Shown: in pieces, positions 33,740-43,040 of the stretch | How positions within the stretch are numbered: the stretch's first letter is position 1 | Layout of the letters: each line of letters starts with the position of its first letter | Origin: G942493275 sp942493275 | GTDB taxonomy: Bacteria; Actinomycetota; Coriobacteriia; Anaerosomatales; PHET01 | Assembly (NCBI GenBank): GCA_942493275.1 | Contig: OW818687.1 | Location: forward strand, 2,170,001-2,234,000 | Direction of reading: 5' to 3' | Length of the DNA stretch: 64,000 nt | Program-made: the position numbers and the translations under genes | Notes under the pieces: generated by a model | What the model saw: only the letters and a program-made list of their open reading frames with translations | What the model was told of the DNA's origin: nothing | Databases searched by the model: none

Positions 33740-36400
33740 ATGCAACGCATGTTCGATCCACGCACGATCGCGGTGATCGGCGCCTCGGAGGCCGAGGGCT
33801 CGGTCGGTCGCACCATCATGGAGAACGCGATGCGCTCGGCTGACCGGGCGATCTACCCGGTCAACTTCAAGCACGACACGGTGATGGGGCTGCCCGCGGT
33901 CCCGGCCATCACAGACGTTCCTGCCGAGATCGACCTCGCCATCGTCGCCACGCCCGCCGCCACTGTCCCTGACGTACTCGCGCAGTGCGCCGCCGTCGGC
34001 GTACACGGTGCCATCGTCGTCTCGGCGGGGTTCAGCGAGACCGGGGAGGAGGGTGCCCAGCTGGAGGCCCGAATCCGAGAAGTCCTGCGCGGCAGCAGCA
34101 TGCGTGTCGTGGGACCAAACTGCCTCGGCATCATCCGGCCGACCGTAGGCCTGAACGCCTCGTTCCTCAACATCCAGCCGCAGCCGGGCAACATCGCGCT
34201 CATCTCGCAGAGCGGCGCTCTGGGAACCGGCATGCTCGACTGGGCGATCGACGCACATGTCGGGTTCTCGATGTTCGCGTCGGTTGGCGGCATGCTCGAC
34301 ATAGGGTTCGCTGACCTGATCGACTTTCTCGGCGAGGACGAGCACACACGAAGCATCCTCATCTACATGGAGAGCATCGGTGATGCGCGTCGCTTCTCGA
34401 GTGCGGCGCGCGGCTTTGCACGCAACAAGCCGATCATCGTTCTGAAGCCCGGACGCTACGCAGAGAGCGCTCGTGCCGCACTCTCGCATACCGGCGCCAT
34501 GGCTGGGGGCGACGAGATCTACGAGGCTGCGTTCAGGCGCGAGGGCGTCGTGCGCGTTCACGAGGTCGCGGACCTCTTCCACGCGGCGGCGGTACTCGAC
34601 TCCCGGCGCCTCCCCAAGGGGCGCGACGTCGCGGTCGTGACGAACGCTGGTGGCCTGGGCGTGATGGCCGTCGACTCGATCGTCGAGCACGGCGGGCGCC
34701 TGGCTGACCTGTCTGATGCCGCGATGGAGCGCCTGAACGCGGCGCTGCCGCCGTACTGGAGCCACTCGAACCCGATCGACGTGCTCGGGGACGCCGGAAG
34801 CGACCGGTTTGTCGCGGCCGTGCAGACGTGTCTCGACGAGCCGACAGTCAACGGCATCCTCGTCATCTACACGCCGCAGGGCAACGCCCGCCCCGACGAC
34901 ATGGCCGCGCAGGTTGCGGCGCTGGTGAAGGGGTCGGACAAGCCGGTGATAACCGTTCTCATGGGCGGCGAGACCGTCCGCAACGGACGCAAGATATTCA
35001 CCGAGGCCGGCATACCGTGCTACGAGACCCCCGAGGAGGCCGTGAAGACCTACCTCGACATGTTTCGCTACTCCAGAAACCTTGAGCTGCTCTACGAGAC
35101 CCCCGCCGAGCTCGCCATCGACGAGAATCCGCCGCACCACAGCCTGGAGGCACTGATTCGTCGCGTGGCAAGGAGCGGCAGGATCATCCTTACCGAGGAA
35201 GAGTCGAAGCGGTTCCTGACCACCTACGGCATGCAGGTCATCGGCCAGCGGATAGCCCACACCCTCGACGAAGCCCTTGAAGCCGCCGAGCAGACCGGCT
35301 ATCCCGTGGTGCTCAAGATCGTGTCGCACGAAATCACGCACAAGAACGCGGTCGGCGGCGTTGAGGTTGGCGTGTGCTCGCCCACTGACCTCGAGCGCGC
35401 CTACGCCGAGATGCTGGCCCGCGTGAAGGAGCGGGCGCCCGACGCGACCATCGAGGGCGTGTCGGTCCAGGAGATGGTCAGGCCGATCGACTACGAGCTG
35501 ATTCTTGGGATGAAGAAGGACCGGCAGTTCGGTTCGGTACTGGTGTTCGGAGCGGGTGGGGTGGGGGCCGAGGGCCTCGCGGACTTCTCGGTCAGCCTGC
35601 CGCCACTGAATCAGGTCCTTGCTCGGCGGATGATGGAGGACACGCGGATATTCAAGTCGATGCAGCGCTCGCCCAGAGGGGTGGAGCCGCCCGACTTCGC
35701 GGCTCTGGACCAGATGCTGACGGTGCTTTCGAACATCGTCGTGGACTTCCCCGAGATCGCCGAGATCGACGTGAACCCGGTCGTGATCTCGCGTGGCAAA
35801 CCATGCGCCGTGGATGCCCGCATCATCATCGACCAGTCCGTGATCGACGGGACACCTGAGACTCCGCACCTGATCATCACGCCCTATCCGTCGCACCTGG
35901 TCGCGCCTTGGAAGCTCAACGACGGCACCGAGGTGCTCCTGCGCCCCATCAAGTCGGAGGACGAGCGGATGATCGGCGAGATGCTCGCGACGATGTCCGA
36001 AGCGTCGCTCAAGGGCCGCTTCTTCGCGGGGATCCCGGTCTTCACCCACGAGCGCCTCGTGCGCTTCACTAACATCGACTACCAGCGCGAGCTCGCGATC
36101 GTCGCCGAGGTGACCGAGGGCAAAGCGAAGCGGATCATCGGGGTGGGCCGGCTGATTGGCGACCCCGAACGCGCGTGCGGGGAGTTCTCGGTCATCGTGC
36201 ACGACGAGTTCCAGGGAAAGGGACTGGGCCATAAGCTCGTCGATCTGATCATCGGCATCGCCGAGAGCGAGGGCATCACGATCATCGAGGGGCTGGTCGG
36301 CGAAGACAACAAACCAGTCCTCTCGCTCACCCAGGAACTCGGGTTCGTGGTTCAGTCGACCCAGGACGGCATCGTTCGCGTAAAGCTGGAGCTTGACTAG
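33740..36400 (+). CDS. ADP-forming acyl-CoA synthetase fused to a GNAT acetyltransferase domain
   Basis: The 886-residue protein has, in order, a CoA-binding domain (IAVIGASEAEGSVG, residues 1-130), succinyl-CoA-ligase-like domains (about 150-460) with SHTGAMAGG carrying the phospho-histidine candidate, an ATP-grasp domain (about 470-700, VVLKIVSHEITHKNAVGG; IAEIDVNPVVIS) and a C-terminal GNAT domain (about 715-886, HDEFQGKGLGHKLVDL as acetyl-CoA site). This is the layout and length of the protein acetyltransferase Pat/PatZ, in which the synthetase part is considered inactive; here the key histidine is kept, so both activities are possible. The start has GGAGGTG upstream. Confidence 0.87.
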   Translation: MQRMFDPRTIAVIGASEAEGSVGRTIMENAMRSADRAIYPVNFKHDTVMGLPAVPAITDVPAEIDLAIVATPAATVPDVLAQCAAVGVHGAIVVSAGFSETGEEGAQLEARIREVLRGSSMRVVGPNCLGIIRPTVGLNASFLNIQPQPGNIALISQSGALGTGMLDWAIDAHVGFSMFASVGGMLDIGFADLIDFLGEDEHTRSILIYMESIGDARRFSSAARGFARNKPIIVLKPGRYAESARAALSHTGAMAGGDEIYEAAFRREGVVRVHEVADLFHAAAVLDSRRLPKGRDVAVVTNAGGLGVMAVDSIVEHGGRLADLSDAAMERLNAALPPYWSHSNPIDVLGDAGSDRFVAAVQTCLDEPTVNGILVIYTPQGNARPDDMAAQVAALVKGSDKPVITVLMGGETVRNGRKIFTEAGIPCYETPEEAVKTYLDMFRYSRNLELLYETPAELAIDENPPHHSLEALIRRVARSGRIILTEEESKRFLTTYGMQVIGQRIAHTLDEALEAAEQTGYPVVLKIVSHEITHKNAVGGVEVGVCSPTDLERAYAEMLARVKERAPDATIEGVSVQEMVRPIDYELILGMKKDRQFGSVLVFGAGGVGAEGLADFSVSLPPLNQVLARRMMEDTRIFKSMQRSPRGVEPPDFAALDQMLTVLSNIVVDFPEIAEIDVNPVVISRGKPCAVDARIIIDQSVIDGTPETPHLIITPYPSHLVAPWKLNDGTEVLLRPIKSEDERMIGEMLATMSEASLKGRFFAGIPVFTHERLVRFTNIDYQRELAIVAEVTEGKAKRIIGVGRLIGDPERACGEFSVIVHDEFQGKGLGHKLVDLIIGIAESEGITIIEGLVGEDNKPVLSLTQELGFVVQSTQDGIVRVKLELD

Positions 36401-36423
36401 ATTCACTCGAAAAGGACGTGCGG

Positions 36424-36813
36424 ATGCAAGACTCGCAAGACGCTGGGCCCGTCAAGGCCAAGGCAGTGCTCGTGGACCCTCAGAGCATGACGGTCTCGTG
36501 GTTGAACGAGTCTGCTGCCCAGGCACTGTCTGAGCCTTTCGACACTGCAGGCAGGGCCGTCACGATCGAGCAGATCGTGCCGATGGCATCACAGCTTGGC
36601 GTTCCCCAGGCGCTGTGCGCCGTCGCGGATACCGGCGAGCCTCAGCACCTGCACACCCGTCTTGTGTCGACATCCAAAGGCGGTATCGAGATTGTGATCT
36701 CGATCTATCGGGTTCCCGACGGCAAGCTGCTTGTGTTGATGGACAACGCGTGGCAGCCGAAGGCCACCCGCTCGGGTACACATGGCGCGAACAGGCGAAG
36801 GGGGAGCGGATGA
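36424..36813 (+). CDS. Small PAS-like domain protein
   Basis: A 129-residue protein with weak similarity to a PAS sensor fold: VDPQSMTVSWLNESAAQALSE is like the PAS core, and VSTSKGGIEIVISIYRVPDGKLLVLMDN is like the terminal beta-sheet. No output domain is present. The ATG has AGGA 7 bases upstream, and the stop overlaps the CorA ATG (ATGA), so it is co-translated with the metal transporter. The ligand, if any, is unknown. Confidence 0.6.
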   Translation: MQDSQDAGPVKAKAVLVDPQSMTVSWLNESAAQALSEPFDTAGRAVTIEQIVPMASQLGVPQALCAVADTGEPQHLHTRLVSTSKGGIEIVISIYRVPDGKLLVLMDNAWQPKATRSGTHGANRRRGSG

Positions 36814-37766
36814 GCGAGGTCGTCGTGCGCTGGGCCGATGGGGCCGGCGCCCTAGAGGTGGGTGGAATCGACGATCTCGACCGCGCGCTCTCGCAATCGT
36901 GGGTGTGGGTCGACGTTTTGAGGCCGGATGCAGGGGTCTTGGAGGCTCTGGCCGAGCGCTTTGGGTGGCATCCTCTGGCAACCGAGGACATCTTGCACGG
37001 TCAGGTCCGCCCCAAACTCGACCTTTACCCTGAGGGTCCCTTCTTCGTCTGGATCGCACCGCACTTCTCTGACGACGAGGTTCTGCGCCGGGTCGAGATC
37101 GACTTCTTCCTCGGCGAACGGGTGCTGTTCACCTCGCACAGCGAGCCCATACGCGAGATCGAAGACGTCGCCGCCGAGGGTGGGCGGGTGCTTTCACGCG
37201 GACCCGACTGGGCGCTCCACGGAATCCTCGACCGCTTGGTCGACTCGCTCCTCCCGCCGGTCGACGCGATCGGCGATGCGCTGGAGGAGGTCGAGGACAA
37301 GATGCTCGAGCAGCCCACGCGAGAGGACCTTGCCCGTCTCTACACGCTGCGCCGCAGGCTGCTCGGCCTACATCGCATGGTTGGCCCCGAGCGCGACATC
37401 CTTCGTGAACTCGCCAGGTCAAGGACGTACGTCTCCGAGGAGGCATACCGCTACTTCGACGACGTCGGTGACCACATTGCTCGCGTCGAGGACGCCATAG
37501 AGACCTATCGCGACGTCGGCTCGGCAGTCATGGATATCTACCTGTCCGCGCAGTCCAACCGGATGAACCAGATCATGAAGACTCTCACGGTGGTCGCGAC
37601 GATCTTCATGCCGCTCACGCTCATCTCGGGTATCTACGGAATGAACGTCATCAAGGGGATGTGGCCACCGGTCGACCAGTTCTGGAGCTTCTGGGCGATA
37701 TGCGGGTCTATGGCCGCTATCGCAGTCTGGATGGTATGGATCTTCAGGAGGAGGGACTGGTGGTAG
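36810..37766 (+). CDS. corA: CorA family magnesium/divalent cation transporter
   Basis: A 318-residue protein with the CorA layout: a soluble N-terminal domain, the long stalk helix (about 200-255) and two C-terminal membrane segments. YGMNV near residue 279 is the pore signature GMN. The C-terminus WIFRRRDWW is typically basic. It would import Mg2+ (or Co2+/Ni2+). The start overlaps the PAS-like gene stop, and the stop lies inside the start region of the phosphatidyltransferase gene, so three genes are tightly packed. Confidence 0.9.
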   Translation: MSEVVVRWADGAGALEVGGIDDLDRALSQSWVWVDVLRPDAGVLEALAERFGWHPLATEDILHGQVRPKLDLYPEGPFFVWIAPHFSDDEVLRRVEIDFFLGERVLFTSHSEPIREIEDVAAEGGRVLSRGPDWALHGILDRLVDSLLPPVDAIGDALEEVEDKMLEQPTREDLARLYTLRRRLLGLHRMVGPERDILRELARSRTYVSEEAYRYFDDVGDHIARVEDAIETYRDVGSAVMDIYLSAQSNRMNQIMKTLTVVATIFMPLTLISGIYGMNVIKGMWPPVDQFWSFWAICGSMAAIAVWMVWIFRRRDWW

Positions 37767-38431
37767 ACGAAATCGGAACCGAGGAGTTGCCGGCACCCCG
37801 GACTCCGGTCGACCACAGCCACGACATCTATACGATCGCCAATATCATCACCATTCTGAGGCTCCTGCTCGTCCCGTTCTTCTTTGCGGTGCTCATCAGC
37901 GGAAGAAACGACATCCTCGCGTTCCTCCTCTTTGTGATCGCGGCCTCGACAGACTGGCTCGACGGGCAGATCGCCCGGCGTACCGGAACCGTGACCGACA
38001 TCGGCAAGGCAATCGACCCGCTCGTCGACCGGATGCTCATCGCATCGGGCGTTCTGGGCCTCTACCTGATCGACCGGCTTCCGCTGTGGATCGTGCTGGT
38101 CCTCCTCGCCCGTGACCTCTACCTGCTGTGGGGTGCGGCGCACCTCGCGCGCAACGGAGTTCGTCAGCTGCCGGTGATCTACATCGGCAAGGTCACCACG
38201 GCGGTTCTGCTCGTGGGCTTCTCGGGACTCATCTTGAACTGGCCGATGGTACCGGGGCTCGGGGTGGTCGACGTGCCGTGGCTTCCGGGCTTCGGCAGCG
38301 AGCCCACGTCGCTGTGGATGTGGGTCATCTACGCAGGAGTGGTTCTCTCGGCGGCGACAGCCGTCATCTACACCATGCAGGCGTCCCGTGCTGTCGCGCG
38401 GGCTCGCGATGACAGAGAGGCAGTCCGATGA
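37760..38431 (+). CDS. CDP-alcohol phosphatidyltransferase (PgsA-like)
   Basis: The 223-residue membrane enzyme contains the full family signature D-G-x2-A-R-x8-G-x3-D-x3-D in DWLDGQIARRTGTVTDIGKA followed by IDPLVD (about residues 75-97), the metal-binding catalytic site. It transfers a phosphatidyl group from CDP-diacylglycerol to an alcohol, most likely glycerol-3-phosphate or inositol phosphate. The hydrophobic segments flanking the motif fit. The GTG at 37760 overlaps the CorA stop by 7 bases and follows AGGAGG. It is followed by the nucleotidyltransferase fusion with a 4-base overlap. Confidence 0.87.
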   Translation: MVDEIGTEELPAPRTPVDHSHDIYTIANIITILRLLLVPFFFAVLISGRNDILAFLLFVIAASTDWLDGQIARRTGTVTDIGKAIDPLVDRMLIASGVLGLYLIDRLPLWIVLVLLARDLYLLWGAAHLARNGVRQLPVIYIGKVTTAVLLVGFSGLILNWPMVPGLGVVDVPWLPGFGSEPTSLWMWVIYAGVVLSAATAVIYTMQASRAVARARDDREAVR

Positions 38432-40935
38432 AGGCGGTCATCATGGCGGGCGGCGAGGGGACCCGTCTGCGTCCTCTCACCTCATTGCGGCCGAAGCCGA
38501 TGGTTCCCATCGTCAACCAGCCCGTGATGGAGCACATCATCGGGCTGGTGAGGCACCACGGGATCGACGAAGTGGTCGCCACGCTGGCGTTCATGCCTCA
38601 GGTGATCCAGGACTACTTCGGTGACGGTGACGAGTGGGGCATGAGGGTTGACTACGCGATCGAGGAGACGCCTCTCGGAACGGCTGGGTCGGTGAAGAAC
38701 GCGCAGTCGCTTCTACCGGATGACGAGCCGTTCATCGTCATTTCAGGAGACGCCCTCACCGACATCGACCTGACGAAGGCGATCGCCTTCCACAAGGAGC
38801 ATGGAGGCGCGGTAACAATCGCACTGAAGGCCGTGGATGACCCTCTGGAGTTCGGCGTCGTCATCACCAACGAGAATGGTCTCATCGAGCGCTTCCTGGA
38901 GAAGCCCACGTGGGGCCAAGTGTTCAGCGACCGCATTAACACCGGTATCTACGTAATCGAGCCGTGGGTTCTCAACGAGATTCCTGAGGGCGTGCCGTAC
39001 GACTTCTCGAGCGAGCTGTTCCCCAAGCTCATGGAGCAGGGTCACGAGCTCTACGGATACGTCGCCGAGGGCTACTGGTGCGACGTTGGCAGCCGGGAGT
39101 CGTATCTGCAGGTGCACAGCGACATTCTCGACGGCAAGGCGATGATCTTCATCCCCGGCGTAAAGGCGCGCGAGGGACTGTGGGTGTCTGAGAGCGCGAC
39201 CGTCGCCGCAGACGCGGTACTCGGCGACAAGGTCGTCATCGGCGAAAACACGCAGATCAGGGACGGGGCCATCCTCGGCGACTATACGGTCATCGGGGAC
39301 AACTGCATCGTCGGCGCTGAAGCGCGAGTCAGCCACTCGGTCGTGTGGGACGACACCTTCGTCGGCAAACAGGCGGTCGTGGCCGGCAGCATCTTGTGCC
39401 GCCACGTGGACATCCGCGCTCGAGCAGCTGTGGACGTGGGTGCGGTCATCGGCGACGAGTCGTCGGTGGGCCAAGGTGCCCACGTCGGCTCTGACGTGCA
39501 GATCTTCCCTTACAAGCGCGTCGAGCCCGCTGCGACGGTCAATCGTTCCCTCATCTGGGAGTCCACCGGTGCGCGCTCGCTCTTCGGCGATGCCGGCATC
39601 TGCGGACTCGTCGGCATCGACATCACGCCTGAGGTGGCGCTCAAAGTCGCCGAGGCGTACGGCTCGCTGCTGCCCAAGGGCGGACACGTGGTGGTCACGC
39701 GCGACACGTCGAGGCCCGCCCGTATGGTGAAGCGCGCCATGGTCGCCGGGCTGAACGCTGCCGGACTCAACGTGCGTGACCTGCGCGTGTCGTCGCCTGC
39801 GCTGAGCCGGTTCACAACGCAAAAGACCCGCTGCGTGGGCGGCATACACGTAGCGGTCTCCGACGTCGAGCCGCAGGCACTGGAGATCAGGTTCTTCGAT
39901 AAGAACGGGCTCGACATCGGTCCGTGGGAACAGAAGAAGATCGAGAGGCTGTACTTCAGGGGCGAGTTCCGACGAGCCTTCTTCGAGGAGGTCGGCGAGA
40001 TCATCTATCCGCCGCGGCCAATGGAGTACTACTCGGCCGCATTGGCCGAGGCCGTCACCGCCGCAAACCTCAGTGACACGTGGTGCAAGGTCGTCGCTGA
40101 CATGGGGTGTGGCGCTGCCTCCCTGGTGTTCCCGCAGGTCGGACACGAGTGGCACATCAACATGATCGCCCTCAACGCCGTCGTCGACGTGGAGGCGGGC
40201 CGAGGTTGCGCAAGCTTGGCGGGGGAGTCGCTCGCCGATCTGGCCCGTGCGATGGAGCTGTTCGGCGCTGACGTTGGCGTTGCGTTCGACCAGAGCGCCG
40301 AGCGCATCAGGCTCATGTCCCCAAACGGGAGGATGCTCGACGGCGACGTTGGGCTGCACGCGATGGTCGAGCTGTGGTGCAGGACCCGGCCCGAGCGTCC
40401 GGGTGCGATCGCCGTTCCGCTCGCGGCGTCGACCGCTGTCGAGGCGATTGCGGCTCGCTACGGCCGCGAGGTCCTGCGCCCGGGCCGTTCTCGGCGAGCG
40501 CTGGCTCAGGCGGTTCTCGACGGCAAGGCCGTGTTTGCGGGCTCGACCACCGGCGGCTTCATCTTCGGTGACTTCTTCCCGGCCTACGACGGGGTCCTGG
40601 CGGTCGGCATGCTTTCTCGGATGCTGATGTCTGCGGGGACCGGGCTGGATGAGCTACTTGCATCTCTCCCCGCGTTCCACAAGGTCGAGATTGCGGTGTT
40701 CTGCCCGACCGACCGCAAGGGTGCCGTGATGCGCGCGATCACTGAGGCCGCGGACGACACAGCGGATCTCACTGAGGGCGTCCGCGTCTCCTACGATGAC
40801 GGCTGGGCGCTGGTGCTGCCGGACTCCGGCGAACCCGTGGTCACGATCTGGGCGGAGGCCGCAACACTCGAGGCCGCCCGAGCCCGCGCGGAGCGCTGGC
40901 GGAGCATCGTCGACCATGCGGTGCTTGGCAGGTAG
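38428..40935 (+). CDS. Sugar nucleotidyltransferase/left-handed beta-helix/phosphomannomutase-like fusion (pseudo-PMM)
   Basis: The 835-residue fusion has an N-terminal nucleotidyltransferase (1-235: MAGGEGTRLRPLTSLRPKPM; DYAIEETPLGTAG), hexapeptide repeats (about 240-370) and a phosphomannomutase-like region (about 385-835: GLVGIDITPEVALKVAEAYG; RDTSRPARMVKRAM). The catalytic loop expected as TASHNP reads AVSDVEP (serine 478). The metal loop expected as DGDADR reads DQSAER (621-626). The sugar loop GEESGH reads STTGGF (about 705-710). The mutase half is therefore probably inactive or regulatory. The first half likely makes GDP-mannose or another NDP-sugar; the closely related GMPP layout is known in actinobacteria and cyanobacteria. 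Confidence 0.85.
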   Translation: MKAVIMAGGEGTRLRPLTSLRPKPMVPIVNQPVMEHIIGLVRHHGIDEVVATLAFMPQVIQDYFGDGDEWGMRVDYAIEETPLGTAGSVKNAQSLLPDDEPFIVISGDALTDIDLTKAIAFHKEHGGAVTIALKAVDDPLEFGVVITNENGLIERFLEKPTWGQVFSDRINTGIYVIEPWVLNEIPEGVPYDFSSELFPKLMEQGHELYGYVAEGYWCDVGSRESYLQVHSDILDGKAMIFIPGVKAREGLWVSESATVAADAVLGDKVVIGENTQIRDGAILGDYTVIGDNCIVGAEARVSHSVVWDDTFVGKQAVVAGSILCRHVDIRARAAVDVGAVIGDESSVGQGAHVGSDVQIFPYKRVEPAATVNRSLIWESTGARSLFGDAGICGLVGIDITPEVALKVAEAYGSLLPKGGHVVVTRDTSRPARMVKRAMVAGLNAAGLNVRDLRVSSPALSRFTTQKTRCVGGIHVAVSDVEPQALEIRFFDKNGLDIGPWEQKKIERLYFRGEFRRAFFEEVGEIIYPPRPMEYYSAALAEAVTAANLSDTWCKVVADMGCGAASLVFPQVGHEWHINMIALNAVVDVEAGRGCASLAGESLADLARAMELFGADVGVAFDQSAERIRLMSPNGRMLDGDVGLHAMVELWCRTRPERPGAIAVPLAASTAVEAIAARYGREVLRPGRSRRALAQAVLDGKAVFAGSTTGGFIFGDFFPAYDGVLAVGMLSRMLMSAGTGLDELLASLPAFHKVEIAVFCPTDRKGAVMRAITEAADDTADLTEGVRVSYDDGWALVLPDSGEPVVTIWAEAATLEAARARAERWRSIVDHAVLGR

Positions 40936-40977
40936 AAGGTGGCGTGGCGCTTGCTCAAAGTCCGCATACGCCGTGGT

Positions 40978-40997
40978 AACAGCATTGTGACGCTGTT
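40978..40997. promoter_or_regulatory. Inverted repeat AACAGC-N8-GCTGTT upstream of the VanW gene
   Basis: Two 6-base arms separated by ATTGTGAC lie about 100 bases before the VanW start, in the 163-base gap after the nucleotidyltransferase gene. It could be an operator; no promoter hexamers are convincing here. Confidence 0.3.
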
Positions 40998-41098
40998 CAC
41001 GTTGTGGCGAACGGGCGAGTACCATGACTCAGCCGCCCTCTGGGCGGATGAGTCGACCATCTAACCCGATCATCGGGGCGGGGAGTAGAGAACAGCAC

Positions 41099-42997
41099 GT
41101 GACCGAAGATCAGGGCCTCACCACCGAAACCGAATCCGTCTCCACAGACTCGGCCACGATCGACTGGGCCGAGCGTCGTCGTGAGCGGGCGCAGGCCAAG
41201 CGCAGCCACTCCAAGAACACGTGGGTGGTCGTCGCGCTCGTATCGGTCGCCGTGGTTCTTCTCGTGTCGGTGCTCGCCGAGGTTGCCCTCAGCGCGGGTC
41301 GGGTCCATCCCGGCGTAACCGTGGCGGGCATCGAAATCGGCGGCATGGCGCCCGAGAAGGCCGCTGCCGTGCTTGAGTCACGCCTTCAGGCCAAGGCTGC
41401 CGAGGCTCCTGTCGTAGTCACGTTCGAGGAGCGGAAGTGGGAGATTCCCTCGAGCCAGATCGCGCTGGGCTACGACGTTCCCGCCACCGTGCAGGAGGCC
41501 ATGTCCGTCGGTCGAGCGGGCGGAATGCTCGTCGCCTTGGGTGATCGTCTCGGCTCCTGGTTCGGCGGCATTGCGGTCCCGGCTCATCCCGTGACCGATC
41601 CACAGATGCTTGCGACCACACTCGACACCATCGCCGAGAAGACCGACATAGCTCCCGTTGACGCGACGCTGGAGACCGACGGTCCCGTCGTATCGGTCAA
41701 GGACGGCAAGGACGGTCGCGGCCTCGTGCGCACCCGCGCCGGCGAACTCATCATGGCCGCGTACCTGACCACCGATCGCGCTGTGACGGCCCCGGTCGAA
41801 GTCGTGCCGATGGCGGTGGATCGCGCAGACGCTGAGGCGGCCAAGGCGGTTGCCGACCAGATGGTTTCCGACAACGCGACCGTCACTTTCGACGGCAAGT
41901 CGTGGGAGTTTACGCCCGACAAGATCGCCGGATGGCTCGCGTTCACCCGTTCGGACGAGACCAGTGGCTCCAAGGAGAGCTCGGCGCCGGCCGACGTGAC
42001 GCTCGTCGTCAGCGTCGACCCCGAGGCTGCCGCCAAGAGCGTCGTGCCTGCTGTCGGCACCGGAGTCGGTCGTCCCGCGAAGGACGCCCGCTTCAAGACC
42101 GCAGCAGGGAAGGTCACCGTCATCCCATCCGAGGACGGCATCGGCCCGGACATGGAAACCCTGGCCGCGAACCTCACGACCAAGCTTGGCGACGAGTCCT
42201 CGGACCGGACCGTCGAGCTCAGGACCACGCGCACCGAGCCTAAACTCACGACCGACGAGGCCCGGGACATGGGCGTCAAAGAGCGCCTGTCCACCTACAC
42301 GACAACCTACGAGAGTGGCAACCGCCCGCGCGTGAACAACATTCACCTGCTCGGCGACTCGCTTGATGGAAAGCTCATCGCGCCCGGCGCCACGTTCTCG
42401 TTCAACGAATCGGTCGGAGAGCGTACTGCCGCAAAAGGATACAAGGAGGCCAACGCCATCGTCAACGGCAAGTTGGTCCCGCAGCTGGGCGGCGGCATCT
42501 GCCAGGTAGGCACCACGCTGTTCAACTCCATCTTCGAGTCCGGACTGCCGGTCGTGTCGCGCAAGAATCACTCGTTCTACATTTCCCACTACCCCAAGGG
42601 CCGTGACGCCACGGTCTCGTGGGGCGGGCCCGATCTGAAGTTCAAGAACGACACGGAGGACTGGGTGCTCATCTCGGTCTCCTACACGAACTCGTCGATC
42701 ACGATCGCGCTGTACGGAACCGATCCCGGCTACGAGGTCACCTCTTCGACGGGGGCCTGGACCAACGTCAGGCCGTACCCGACCGAGGAGATCAAGGACC
42801 CGAAGCTGGCGACAGGCGCGCGCATCGTCGAGGACTCAGGTGTCTCTGGCCGCACGATCGTTGTGAGGCGCATCGTCAAGAAAGACGGTAAAGTCATTCG
42901 CGACGAGAAGTTCACCTCGGTGTATCGCCCCAAGGTCCAGGTCGTCAGAGTGGGCACCAAGCCGAAGGCGAGTTCGAGCACCACCAAGACGCCGTAG
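41099..42997 (+). CDS. VanW family cell-surface protein
   Basis: The 632-residue protein has one membrane anchor (about residues 40-60, VVVALVSVAVVLLVSVLAEV) after a charged, helical N-terminus, and is otherwise extracytoplasmic. Repeated ~110-residue domains (GVTVAGIEIGGMAPEKAAAV...; PG_binding_4-like) precede the VanW domain (NNIHLLGDSLDGKLIAPGAT; GGGICQVGTTLF; SHYPKGRDATV), and a G5-like tail (TIVVRRIVKKDGKVI) follows. VanW proteins accompany vancomycin-resistance clusters but their role is undefined; cell-wall binding is likely. The start is uncertain: GTG 41099 has only AGAG upstream, and in-frame ATGs lie at 41024 and 41048. Confidence 0.83.
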   Translation: MTEDQGLTTETESVSTDSATIDWAERRRERAQAKRSHSKNTWVVVALVSVAVVLLVSVLAEVALSAGRVHPGVTVAGIEIGGMAPEKAAAVLESRLQAKAAEAPVVVTFEERKWEIPSSQIALGYDVPATVQEAMSVGRAGGMLVALGDRLGSWFGGIAVPAHPVTDPQMLATTLDTIAEKTDIAPVDATLETDGPVVSVKDGKDGRGLVRTRAGELIMAAYLTTDRAVTAPVEVVPMAVDRADAEAAKAVADQMVSDNATVTFDGKSWEFTPDKIAGWLAFTRSDETSGSKESSAPADVTLVVSVDPEAAAKSVVPAVGTGVGRPAKDARFKTAAGKVTVIPSEDGIGPDMETLAANLTTKLGDESSDRTVELRTTRTEPKLTTDEARDMGVKERLSTYTTTYESGNRPRVNNIHLLGDSLDGKLIAPGATFSFNESVGERTAAKGYKEANAIVNGKLVPQLGGGICQVGTTLFNSIFESGLPVVSRKNHSFYISHYPKGRDATVSWGGPDLKFKNDTEDWVLISVSYTNSSITIALYGTDPGYEVTSSTGAWTNVRPYPTEEIKDPKLATGARIVEDSGVSGRTIVVRRIVKKDGKVIRDEKFTSVYRPKVQVVRVGTKPKASSSTTKTP

Positions 42998-43040
42998 GGC
43001 CCGCAAGGAGGCTCGTTCGCGGCGGGGGAGAAGGGGAGCC

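Noticed and set aside
33653..36406. 917-codon open frame on the minus strand
   Set aside because: Exactly antisense to the acyl-CoA synthetase/GNAT gene, which has clear domains and a ribosome site; the antisense product has no recognisable motif.
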